Shown piece after piece: positions 8,205-18,133 of a stretch of DNA of 18,411 nt. Positions within the stretch are counted from its first letter, which is position 1. Each line of letters starts with the position of its first letter. The translations under genes were made by a program, and so were the position numbers. The DNA is from Parvularia atlantis (taxonomy: Eukaryota; Opisthokonta; Rotosphaerida). A model generated the notes under the pieces. The model was not told the origin of the DNA, did not search any database, and worked only from the letters and a program-made list of their open reading frames with translations. The stretch lies in contig CALSCO010001682.1 in the NCBI GenBank assembly GCA_943704415.1, forward strand, positions 1-18,411, given 5' to 3'.

Positions 8205-11200
8205 TCACAAGTGCTTGGCGCGAACGGCAAAGAGCTTCTGGTTCCCGCGCTCGCCGCAGACAAAGTAGTCGGGCGCGGCCGGGAAGAGCACGGGCCGGAC
8301 ATGCACAAGCAGCTGCACCAGGCGCGTGATCACCGCCTCGTGCCGCACCTCGATGTACGTGTCCGTCGCGATCAGCACGTACGGGGCCCGGTACGCTGCG
8401 CGTGCGCGCACGCCACGGCCGGGCTCAGCGGTGCGGCGTGGGCCCGCGGCCACACGGTCACGCACCGAACGACGACGCAGACGCAGACCAGCACACGGGC
8501 GTGTGAGACAGCGGCTGAAATACAGCGTCGCACAGCACGCCGTACTCTGCGTTCGCTGATCGTCAGCACCGCGGCGCACGTCCAGCGCGGCGCGGCGCAC
8601 CGCGGAAGCACAGCAGCATCACGTCGTTCGACAGCTCCAGCACGGCCAGCGGCGTCGACGGCGGCGGCACGGGCTCCGGCAGGGCGATGTCTGGCACGCG
8701 CCGTGAAGCGCGACGTGTCAGCGCGCAGCCAGCCGTCGCAAGGGAGGCGTCGCACCGGTGGCCGTGCTGTTCAGCGTCTCCAGGCGCACAAACTTGTTGC
8801 CAACGCCGAGCGCAAAGGCGCTGTCCCGCTGCGGCGCGCGTGGCGTCAGCGCACCAGGCAGCCAGCAACACATTGCGCGCACCGCATGCATGCACGTCAC
8901 CGTGCTGCTGACCGTGACCGGCTGCACGATGGGCGTGGCCTGCGTCACGCTTGATCCTGATGTCGTCGGCATGCTGCTGAAGATGGTGATCTTGTTGCCG
9001 TACACGAGCACGTAGAGCTTGAGAGCGCTGCCGTTGGCGTTGATCGCCTGCATGCTCACGGCTCCACCGCAGCTGGACAGCGGCACGGCGCTCGTCTGCA
9101 CGTGCTGTCAGTGCACGCAGCCGGCCATAGCGCGCGCACCTCCGCGTGAATTGCGTTGAGGCGCAAGCAGACGGTCGGGAAGTACATCGCTGCCGCCTTG
9201 CCCCGCTTATCCTTGCCCAGCACAACCATGAGCTCGTCGCGCACGACCAGATCGTACACCTTGTCAGGCACGCTCCTAACCGCCTTCCATGCCGGCTGCG
9301 GGCCTTGCTGCACAGGGCGTTAGCAGCGGTGCCGCAGCCCCGCAAGCGACCAGCTTACCGTCGGCGTGCGGTCGGCCTCGCGCAGCATGTGCAACCCGGT
9401 CTTTGTGCCCAGCAGGAACATCATCTGGCCCTGCCACTCCAGCTCGGGGACGCCTGGGCGCACAATGGTAAGTGCACGCGGCACGGAGCATAAGCGAGCA
9501 CGCACCGACGTGCAGCAGCGCCGTCGCCTCGGTGCGCGGCGGCGTGTCGCACAGCTCGACGGCAACCAGCTGCTTGCGCTTGGCAAAGTTCGTCTTGGCG
9601 TTCTGGAGCGCAATCATCCAGCTGGTGCGGTTGGTGGCCTGCACGCGCCTGTCAGACCGATGCGCGCTCGCACATCTCGCGCGCACCTCGGTGGCGTCGA
9701 GGCTGAGCTCGCGACGCGCGCCGTACAGCCTGTCAAACAGCTTCAGCTGTGCGCCGCTCGTGACGGGCGTGATGTCGAGGCCCTCGAGGTAGATCGGCTG
9801 GGTGTACGGCGCGTAGGTGATGTCTTCGCCGCCGCCACCGCCGCCGCCAAAGAGCGCCGCCGACTTGCGCTTCTCGTTCACCAGCAGCAGGCAGTCGTCA
9901 AAAAGGAAGGCCTGCACGGTCCGCCTGCAGCCACATGAGCCCGTGCGCCCCGCACCAACGCCAACGCTCACCCGTTCAGGTAACCGTGGCGCAGCAGCTT
10001 GCGGCGGGACGGCGCGGCAAAGAGCGGCTCAACAAAGATGTTCTTGCTAAAGTCGGCACGCTGACGGTCGCGCGCGCGAGCGCGGCTCAGTTCAAGGCAC
10101 GGCACGGCACAGCACAGCAGGGCGGACGCACGTGCTGGCACGCCTTGCCGAGGACTGTGGGCACGGTGGACATGAGGCTGAACGTGTCCTGCACCGTCGC
10201 CACCGCCTGAACGCCGCCGACCGCGGGTCAGTCACAGGTTGTACGCGTGCGGCGTGCTACGGAGCACCATCTGCAGCGCCTGCTGCTCCTGCGTGCGTTC
10301 GTCCTCGTTGAGCGATTTCAGCCGCTCGGTCGCCTTGCTGATGTCGGTGATCTGCGCGCGCCGTGCAGTGAGCGCACAAATGCGCAAGCGCACGCGTACA
10401 GCACCAGCAGCCCGATCTTGGGTAGCAGCGACAGCGGCTTCATGAACAGGTCGGTCAGCTGGAAAAACGCCTTTTGGAGCGTCGTCTGCGGCAAGCCGGC
10501 TCGTCAGCACTTCGAGGGCGTCAGACGGGGCTGTGCGAGCGCTACCGATACGTAGGCGTCGAACTGAGGCAGGCTCTTCTTGCCGACGAGCACGGACCTA
10601 CCGTGCAGCTCGTAGTTGGTGCAGAAGAAGACGAACGACGTCATGTCCTCAGTCTAGCGTGACGAGGTCAGCGAGGACGCTCAGGCCGACGCCCGACGGT
10701 GCGCACCGCTTTTTGCAACACCGGCCCGCACGAGCGCACGTAGTAGGACCACTTGTCAACAATATGCCCATGCAGCAGGTTGTAGATGGCGCGCGTGCGC
10801 GTGCAGACCGCGTCGATGTTGCCGGCGAGGTCGAACCACTCGCCCTGTCGTCGCGCAGATGAGCGGCTGGGAGGGCGCGCGCACGGGGGACGCACCTGCG
10901 TGAAAAAGCCGCTCTTCCTGAACGGCTGCAGCACAGCCTGCGCGCAGCAAGAGCGTGAGCAGCCGGCCAGGACAGACACGGGATGCGCACACCTTGTCGA
11001 GCTCGTCCATCTGGTTGGCGAACGACTCCCACGTCACAAGCATCTCATACACGCGCAGCTGCCGCGTCAACTCGTCGTCTGCCGTCGCAGCCGCCACCTG
11101 CGGGCCCACCAGCACCTTCCAGTTATCCGTGTACTTCTATCGAGCATACGACGTTAGTGCACAGAGATGCGCAAGAGGCCGCGTGCACGCGCACCAAGGC

Positions 11201-11998
11201 GGCCGCGACCGCTGCATCCAGATTTGGCTGGTTGCCCTGCAAAGCCGCGCCGCGCCCGTTCTGACGCAACGTGAGCGGGCGTACCACCTGAAAGGCCGCG
11301 CGCACCTCCAGTGCGGCCTCGGGTACGTCTTCGACGTAGTTGTTCGGCACCAGGCCCGACGCACCGTCGCGCTCCCGCGTCACGTGCAACCACTCGGCCG
11401 CATGCTGATACTCGCGGATGACAAAGACGTCGTCGGCGGCGAACGAAAGCTCGTCGTCGTGCCTTGCCGTGTAGCCGTAGATCGCCCGCGCGCGCCGCTT
11501 CGTCGCGGTGGCATCATGCGCGTGCGATGCCGTCTCCGCAGCCGGCGCGTCACTCGCTGAGGGCATCATCTGCGCGACACGCACGAGCGTCTGAGCTACA
11601 GGCAGGCTGTAGCGTGCGCTGACTCACCTCAGGCATGCTGTGCCGCGACCGGTTTGGCTGCCGCAGACCGCTGACATTGCCGACGAAGCGGAGCATCTTT
11701 GGCAGCGTTCCCGTGCCGCGCTGAAGCTGGTCCTGCCCAGTGAGCCGACAAGCATGCGCAGCGAGGGCGTACCGGGGCATCCTTGACTGCTGCGCCGTGC
11801 CCGGGTCGGTCTGTGTTGCGCATGTCGACCAGGCCGCGCCGTCCGTCCTCGGCGATGACCAGGTAGGCCTGCAGACTGCTGCTCTCCTGGACGACGCCGA
11901 GCACGTCGCCCTTGTTGAGCGCGATGAACGACTTGTCCCTGCCCTGCGGCTGGAAGGTCGCTGTCGCGGTCACGTAGAACTTGCTCTTGGAGGAACGT

Positions 11999-12075
<77 letters not shown>

Positions 12076-14379
12076 ATACGCGCGAGACATCGTCGCGGCA
12101 TATGCGCACCCCCTCGCCGTGCGTCACGTTCTGCACGTGCATAGCCGGCGGTGCCTCGGCCGACTGCGACTTGAGCGGGTCGCGGAGATGGTGGCTGCAT
12201 CCGTTGCTATCAGCCATGAGGCACCAGGCGCGCGCCGCTGCTGTCCGCACCCTGCGGCCTCGTCGGTGTTCTCGAGCTGGCGCAGCGACGCAAGGTCAGC
12301 CGCGTCACGGCGCGCAGGTGCGGCGCGCAGGTGCGGCGCACCGACTCAAGGTACGACTCGTGCGCGATCCCGACATACCTGCTTTCGACCAGGCGCACCT
12401 TGACCCACCCGTTCGCGTTGTCGGGGCTGTCAAAGACGACCACCTCCTCGCCCTTGTCGAGGTCCAGCGTGTCCGAGTCGCCGTCGCGGTACGTCGCCTT
12501 CACGCGCGCGCGGTACATGATGGGCAAGTCGTCGTCATCATCGTGGTTGACCTGAGCCGCGCGAGATCGACAGTCAGAAAGCCCACAACGCAAAGAGCGC
12601 ACGCACGGGATGGTACTCGACCACGGGACGGTACTCGACCACGGGTGTTGTAGGGCTTGGTACGGGCGGCACGCGTGTGGGCATCGGCGGCAGGTAGACT
12701 GGCTCTGTGTCGATCTTCATCACTGGCTCGGCAGCTGCTGGTCTGATGAGCTTGGCGGGCACCTTGGGCGGCAGCGATGGCCGCGCGGGTGGCTGTGCCG
12801 CGTCCGTCGCGGCCGGCTCGGCGGGCTTTTGCGTGAACAAAAGCGGCGGCTGCGGCTTGCGCGCGGTGGCAGGGGCGGCCTCGACCTCGACATGTGGAGC
12901 AGGTGCGACTACTGCGGCAGGTGTGACGGGCTGCTTTGCAAGCACGGGAGGTGCAACAGGCTTGCTTGGCTTGCGGGCGAGTTTTGGAGCAGGCGCAGCG
13001 AGAGACGGCGCGGGCGCGGGCACAGGCGATGGGGCGCGCAAGCTTGTCGCCATGGGCGTGAGCGACTCGGATAACGTTGTCACGGGCTTGGGTGCGACCG
13101 CAGGAAGCGGACGGCTCGCCGCGGCCTTTGCTGAAGGTAAAGCCGGTGACGGAGACGTGGGCGACGGACCACGGGCGCTGGGTGGCGCGGAAGTCGGCGC
13201 AGCGGTGGGCTTGACCGCGACAGTTGGCCGAGGCCGGACGGGCGCAGGTGCGGTTGGAGCGCGCGTGAACATCAGTGGCTGCTGCACGGGCGCGGGTGCC
13301 CACGCGTCCGCTGCCGGCTGCGTCTGCGTCTGCTGCACTGGCCACGCGTCGCTCTGTGCTGGCTGCTGCTGCGCCGGCGTCTGCTGCACGGGTGCGGGCG
13401 TCCACGCGTCCATGTGCGCCGGTTGCCGCTGCGTTTGCACCGGCTGCGCGGGTGCGGAAGTCCACGTGTAGATCTGCGCCGGTTGCCGCTGCGTCGGCTG
13501 CACGGGCGCGGGTGCCCACGCGTCCGCTGCCGGCTGCGTCTGCGTCTGCTGCACTGGCCACGCGTCGCTCTGTGCTGGCTGCTGCTGCGCCGGCGTCTGC
13601 TGCACGGGTGCGGGCGTCCACGCGTCCATGTGCGCCGGTTGCCGCAGCGTTTGCACCGGCTGCGCGGGTGCGGAAGTCCACGTGTAGATCTGCGCCGGTT
13701 GCCGCTGCGTCGGCTGCACGGGCGCGGGTGCCCACGCGTCCGCTGCCGGCTGCGTCTGCGTCTGCTGCACTGGCCACGCGTCGCTCTGTGCTGGCTGCTG
13801 CTGCGCCGGCGTCTGCTGCACGGGTGCGGGCGTCCACGCGTCCATGTGCGGCTTCGGCTGCACGGGCGCAGGCACCCGCGCATTCGCCTGAACGTCGCCA
13901 AAGATGCCCGGCGACCAGTCCTTCGGCACCACGGGGGCAGCCTGCAAAAACGTCGTCCACGGGTCGACCGGGCGCGGTGACGGGGCCTTAACGATGTCGA
14001 CGTTGTACGCCGGAGGCTGGCGGTCGACGTGCACGGTGAGCGGCGCGTTGAGCAGGTCGAGGTTGGCAAGCCCGCCCGGCCGCACAGGCTCGGGCTGCGG
14101 TGCCTCCTGTGCGCGCCCGTGAGCACGCCGCCCACATGCGTCCGCCCGCACGGCACCAGGCACATGTTGACGTGGCCGTTGAGCTCGGCGACGGGGAACG
14201 AGCGCTGGCACACGGGACAGACGCCGTCATCCGACGCGGGAAAGTCCTCGCACGCGCCGCTGTGCCACTGCAGCTCCTCAAGATCCGCGAATAACTGCGC
14301 GACGCACGCGCCGCTCAGCGCGCGGCGGCACGGCACAGCGGGCGAGACGCGCCTTCCCGCAGACGAAGCATGAGCCCAT
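8205..14379 (-). CDS. Multidomain Rho exchange factor: UBZ-like finger, Pro/Gln repeats, 3xSH3, DH-PH-CNH
   Basis: Twenty-seven exons, listed 5' to 3': 14379-14332, 14294-14157, 14106-12607, 12551-12342, 12276-12251, 12194-12110, 11985-11773, 11726-11628, 11569-11306, 11260-11195, 11136-10993, 10937-10896, 10844-10707, 10653-10552, 10485-10405, 10351-10268, 10206-10132, 10060-9972, 9924-9687, 9638-9506, 9453-9359, 9307-9140, 9095-8901, 8828-8756, 8690-8601, 8546-8466, 8395-8205. All phases close, giving about 1555 residues. Domains: Cys/His-rich start (C4, C7, H27, C31); a RAD18-type UBZ4-like finger C42-x2-C45-x11-H57-x3-C61; a Pro/Gln-rich disordered region (63-562) with RPSLPPKVP, an SH3 ligand; SH3-1 (~575-632), SH3-2 (~672-728), SH3-3 (~799-855, canonical AIYGY, ELSF, GLVPNNYVE); DH (~884-1105, VYEMLVTWESF, DLFMKPLSLLPKIGLL); PH (~1125-1235, FLFDDCLLLV); CNH (~1240-1540, ending SSFAYRAPYVLIATDTYIEVRH). 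DH-PH loads Rho GTPases with GTP; CNH domains bind small GTPases or membranes. Weak points: the exon 6/7 and 15/16 boundaries. Confidence 0.85.
11986..12109 (-). other. Longest intron of the Rho exchange factor, carrying a TG/CA microsatellite
   Basis: This 124-nt intron separates the linker exon from the exon of SH3-2. It begins GTGCGCAT on the minus strand, and more than half of it is a CA repeat. Without the repeat it would match the usual 45-60 nt of this gene. Its 3' end is either AAG before Ser-Lys-Phe or six bases later; both keep the frame. Confidence 0.75.
12004..12073 (+). repeat. (TG)35 microsatellite inside an intron
   Basis: Seventy bases of perfect TG alternation on the plus strand (CA on the sense strand of the host gene). 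It sits in an intron, so it is not translated. Perfect repeats of this length usually vary in length and may form Z-DNA. Confidence 0.97.
13282..13850 (-). repeat. 216-bp coding tandem repeat, about 2.6 copies
   Basis: Units at 13282-13497, 13498-13713 and a partial one at 13714-13850 lie in the large Pro/Gln-rich exon of the Rho exchange factor. Each unit is 72 codons, so the frame is kept. The first two units differ at one base only (around 13646), changing Gln to Leu. Each unit contains shorter motifs of the kind DAWTPAPVQQT, SDAWPVQQTQTQ, DAWAPAPVQPT and YTWTSAPAQPVQ, so the repeat has an inner period of about 18 residues centred on a Trp. Near identity points to a recent duplication or to ongoing gene conversion. 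Confidence 0.95.
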
Positions 14380-14558
14380 GGTCACGTGTCTTCCACCTCA
14401 GGCAGGGCGGGATCTCGCGGTCTCTGCGGCCTGCGACCACGCCCTGAAGCCGCGCACGTCCGGCGTGAGCGTCCCCACGCGGCGGGCGGGCGAGCGGCAC
14501 GGCGCGCGGCGGAGCGACGCGAGTATATGTCGAAGTTGTGAGTGGAACAACAGCCAGG
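14380..14558. promoter_or_regulatory. Shared divergent intergenic region, Rho exchange factor and UFL1
   Basis: The start codons of the two divergent genes are 179 bp apart. A short AT-rich element (GTATATG, around 14523-14529) lies about 30 bp before the UFL1 start and could be a weak TATA-like site or part of the leader. No other motif stands out. Confidence 0.4.
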
Positions 14559-17500
14559 ATGAATGCCGCGACCAGCATCGACGAGCTGCGCCGGCGGCTG
14601 CAGCGCGCGCAGCAGACCGACGTAACCTACCGCCTGTCGGAGCAGAACTGCGTCGAGGTCGTGCGGCGCCTGACCGAGGCGCGCCTGCTCACCGTGCTGT
14701 ACACGATGGACGGCAAGGCGCGGCCGCGATCGGGGCATGTGTCGCGCGGCGGATGCTGACGATGTGCGTCCGGCGCAGGAGTACGTCACGCCGCAGCAGC
14801 TCGACAGGGAGGTCCTGCGCGAGCTGCAGGCCAGCGGCGGTCCGTGCGGATGCACGCGCGTGTCCCGTCGATGCACGAAGCCGATTCGGTGCCCGCAGGC
14901 CGCGTCGAGCTGATCGAGCTCCAGCGCGCGCTCAACATGGACCTCGCGTTCGTCGAGGACGCCGTGCAGCGCCTGCTGCGCGCGCAGAAGGGCTTGACGC
15001 TGCTCGCGGGCGAGCTCTTCAGCGAGTGCGTGCCGCGTGCAGCCGCGCGATGGCTAAGGTGTGGCGCACAGCGACTTTTTCGCAGCCGCCGCCGAGGAGA
15101 TCGACGAGTTGCTGCAGGACGCCGGGCAGCTGCACGTGGGCGACTTGTGTCAGCGCTTCAATCTGCCGATCGAGTTTGTGCACCAGGCACGCCGCACCAT
15201 GGCGCTCGGGCGTCGCTGAACGCGGCGGCACGGCGCAGATGGTCGAGGCGCGCCTCGGCAAGACGATCCACGGCCAGCGCGACGCCGCCTCGGGCACGCT
15301 CTACACGGCGGCGTACCTGCGTCGCCAGCGCGCGACCATCCGCGGCGCGCTTACTGCGACCACGCGCTTCACGCCGCTGCGCACGCTCTGCCAGCAGCAC
15401 GCGGTGCCCGAGCGCATCGTTTCCGGTGCGTGCGGCGGGTCAGATTGCGCAGACCGCGACGCTGAACCCCGCAATCCCGACGCCGGCGCAGGCATAGTCG
15501 AGGATCTGCTCAGCAGTGGCGCCGTAGCCGGCAAGCTGCGTGGCGCCCGCGACAATGCCGCCTTTGTGCCCGAGGTGTTTCAGCGCCTTCAGGCGGACGC
15601 CGTCGCGGGCTTCTTCCGCCAAAATGGCTACATCGGCATGCCGCATCATTGGCACTGCGCAACTCGCTCATGCGGTCACGCACGCAGAGGCTGACGCGCT
15701 GCGCAAGCTCGAGGTCGACGACGCCCGCGCCTTCATGCGCCGCATGTTTCCTGACGCCCACGTGGCCCTGCCGCACTGCTTCGTCGCGCCGTCGGTCGTC
15801 GACCAGGCGGACGCGGCGCTGGACGAGGCGCTGGCAACGGCTGGATGGGTCGCCGTGGTGGTGCGGCTTGCTTGTGTGTCCGTGCGCCAGCGCTCTAAAC
15901 CGTCGCGCAACCCAGCCGCTGGTGCCGTCGCCGCTGACGGACGACGACATCGACGCACTGCTCGGCCTCTGCCCGTCGCTCCATGGCCGGCTCGTGACGA
16001 CTGAGGGCGGTGCCGGCAAGCTCGGCGACGACGCCGTTGTGCAGCTGGCGGGGCACCATCTGTTCACGGGCATGTTTCTGCAGACATGCTGCGCCGCGCT
16101 CGAGCCGCTCGTCAAGGAGGCCGCACGCAAGGCGGCCACGGCACCTTCTGCACCCAGCGACGCGGCAGCCGCGCCTACGGCGGCAGACGGCAAGAAGCCG
16201 CGCACTGCCGGTGCCGATGTTGGCGACGAAGACGATTGGAGCACCGACGGCCAGGCGCGCGACCGCAAGGGCAAGAAGGGTGGTCGCTCGGCGGCGCCGG
16301 CAAGCGCATCCGCCGCGGCCAGCAGCCGGTCCGGTGGCCGCCAGGGTGACAAGCTGCCGTCGGCACAGGCACGCCAGGCTGCCGCTACGCCGCTGTGACA
16401 GCTGACGCGGTGTGCACAGCTCAAGGCTACTCTGCAGCAGACGCAGATGGCCGAGGCGGAGGACGACGTGCTCGATGACGTGCTCGTGCGCTTGCGTCCG
16501 CGCCTCGTCCAGGTCTACGACGAGCAGGCCGAGCAGATGAAGGCGCCGTCCGGTGCTGACGCTGGCTGCGCGACCGATGCACGCGCTCTGACGCTGTACG
16601 CAGTCTTCTCGGGCGCGTCGCGCAAGAAGGCGCAGGAGGCCACGCGCGACCAGGTGGACGACGTGCGGCAGAACATGCTGCTCTTCCAGCGCGGGTTGCA
16701 GCTGTTCGAGGGTGCGTGCGCGCCGCGCTGCCGCGTGCGCTGCAAACAATGGGCGCTCGCACAGACGCGCAGACGTCGACCTTGCTGGAGAGGCACCTGG
16801 TCAAGACGCTCGGGGCGTCGATCGTAGATGTGCTCGCGGTGGACCTGGCGCGGATGCACAACCTTGTGCCGGTCGACGGTGAGGGCGCTGGTGTGCTTCC
16901 AGTTGGGCATCATGCTGCAGGGACCGGCGGCGCTCACGCGTCTCCCGCTGCAGACGGCAAGCAGGACGAGACCGCGCAGCAGGTGCTCGCCAAGCGCGAC
17001 GACTTTATTGCTCGCTTCCCCGCGGGCGACAGCAAGGCCATGCGCGCCCTGGCGACGGCACAGGCGACGGCCAAGGTGCGGGGCGCTGACGGTTCATTTG
17101 CATCGACGTTGACAACAGATGCGCCCACCACGCACACAGACCTCGGACGAGTTTCTCGCCGCGCTCGACGCCGCCGCGCCACAGCTCGGGCTGCACTGGA
17201 AGAAGACCGACAAGAAACGCGAGCGGTGCGACGCGGCGAGTCACGGCGCGGCGCTGAAGTCGCGGCGCACACAGGCAGGTCGTGTTCAAGCAGCGGCAGG
17301 CGCTGCTGACACAGCTGCGCGCCGCAACGGAGCCGTCACTTGTGCTGCACCTCGTCTCGCTGCTGTTGTTTCAGCAGGTGCGGGCTGCCCATGTCGCACC
17401 GCCAGCCGCCAGCTCACTCACACGCGCTCACGCACTGCCAGGTGACCAAGTGCATGCTCTCGGCGCCCGGCAAGCTTGTGCCGCAGATCCTGGGCTACCT

Positions 17501-17760
17501 CGGGCTGAGCAAGGCGCTGCCGGCTGATCAGATGGACGTGCTGACGAAGGCGCAAGCGCTTGTGATCAAGAGCATCGGTGCGCGTGCTGCGCTGGCAAAC
17601 GCGCAAACGTGCGCTCACAGTGCGCCCGATGCCAGGCGCAGGCAAGGGCGACCCGGCCGTGATGGAGCAGCTGCAGCAGCAGACGGAGCTGGTGCGGGCG
17701 CTCGCCCTCGCAGCGGGCGGTGCCGACACGTCGGACGTGCCGGCGACGGCAGACGAGTGA
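14559..17760 (+). CDS. UFL1: E3 UFM1-protein ligase 1
   Basis: Sixteen exons: 14559-14717, 14779-14839, 14899-15025, 15072-15186, 15239-15425, 15492-15635, 15688-15860, 15916-16368, 16420-16552, 16604-16711, 16765-16878, 16954-17075, 17140-17225, 17275-17377, 17442-17577, 17636-17760; 781 residues against 794 in human. Conserved stretches run from end to end: YRLSEQNCVEVVRRL, YTMDGKEYVTPQQL, SGGRVELIELQRALN, LGKTIHGQRD, AGFFRQNGYIEADAL, LLERHLVKTLGASI, KTDKKRERQVVF, SLVLHLVSLLLFQQ and SAPGKLVPQILGYL. UFL1 is a scaffold-type ligase without a catalytic Cys. With DDRGK1 at the ER it brings UFM1-loaded UFC1 to substrates such as ribosomal protein uL24. The N-terminal helix corresponds to the part that engages UFM1 and DDRGK1. 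An Ala/Lys/Asp-rich disordered stretch lies in exon 8. Introns 1, 4, 6 and 8 have GC-AG ends; intron 8 may start at 16369 or 16378. Confidence 0.95.
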
Positions 17761-17812
17761 CTCGCATTTGGCGTTTCAGTGCAAAGTCGGACGTTGACAA
17801 AAGCGCAAACCA

Positions 17813-18133
17813 TCACTCATCCTCTTGCTTGCAGCTCACGTGCGCAGGCGGCCCCCGACCAGCTCGCGCTTGGCACGCAAGCCAGTCGTGCGCCCGCAGC
17901 TCCGCCAGGCTCTTGTTGTTGTTGTCCATCAGGCGCTGAGCGAGATCGAGGCCGGTCTGGTCGGCCATGCCGCTTCCACGGATGAGGACGGCGACGCAGG
18001 TCGTGTCAAAGACCGCGCTGCACGGCACACTACCACTAGTGAAGCGACTCGAGCTCCGGGTCCGCAGCAGCGGCGAGCCGATGCTGTTGGCGTATGTGGT
18101 AGCTGTCTTCTTGGCCTCCGTTGAGAACCACAA
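17813..18133 (-). CDS. Unidentified reading frame, possibly part of a spliced gene
   Basis: A minus-strand frame with high G/C at third positions runs from about 18130 to a TGA at 17815-17813. It includes the stretch VFDTTCVAVLIRGSGMADQT and then DNNNKSLAELRAHDW. There is no ATG near its 5' end; the first in-frame Met codon is internal, at 17968-17966. If real, it either starts there (51 codons) or follows an upstream exon that I could not place. The last 25 codons have poorer codon use and may be intron or trailer. I recognise no family. The opposite strand has a competing open frame (17967-18182) with weaker third-position bias. The gene would converge on UFL1. Confidence 0.35.
   Translation of the reverse strand: MWFSTEAKKTATTYANSIGSPLLRTRSSSRFTSGSVPCSAVFDTTCVAVLIRGSGMADQTGLDLAQRLMDNNNKSLAELRAHDWLACQARAGRGPPAHVSCKQEDE

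Noticed and set aside
10231-10233. In-frame TGA suggesting that the exchange factor ends in the DH domain
   Set aside because: The stop falls inside an intron (10207-10267) that starts GTGCTC, contains CTGACTGAC and ends TTCAG. Beyond it a PH domain and a CNH domain follow in phase.
11740-12144. Frames encoding poly Cys-Val or His-Thr through the TG repeat
   Set aside because: The microsatellite is in an intron between two exons that join in phase, so these are not translated.
12707-13471. Gly/Ala-rich plus-strand frame, and a second Arg-rich one, opposite the repeat region
   Set aside because: Both are shadows of the 500-codon Pro/Gln-rich exon on the minus strand, which joins in phase to exons on both sides.
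13282-13850. CRISPR-like direct repeats
   Set aside because: The units are 216 bp, contiguous, in frame and coding, in a eukaryotic gene. There are no short repeats with unique spacers.
16396-16398. In-frame TGA suggesting a truncated UFL1
   Set aside because: It lies inside a GC-AG intron; the next exon (LKATLQQTQ) and the following ones match the C-terminal half of UFL1.
421-17760. A ubiquitin/UFM1 gene cluster
   Set aside because: APC11, UFL1, ALIX and the arrestin act in different processes, lie on both strands and are separated by unrelated enzymes. Physical linkage in one window is not evidence of a functional cluster.
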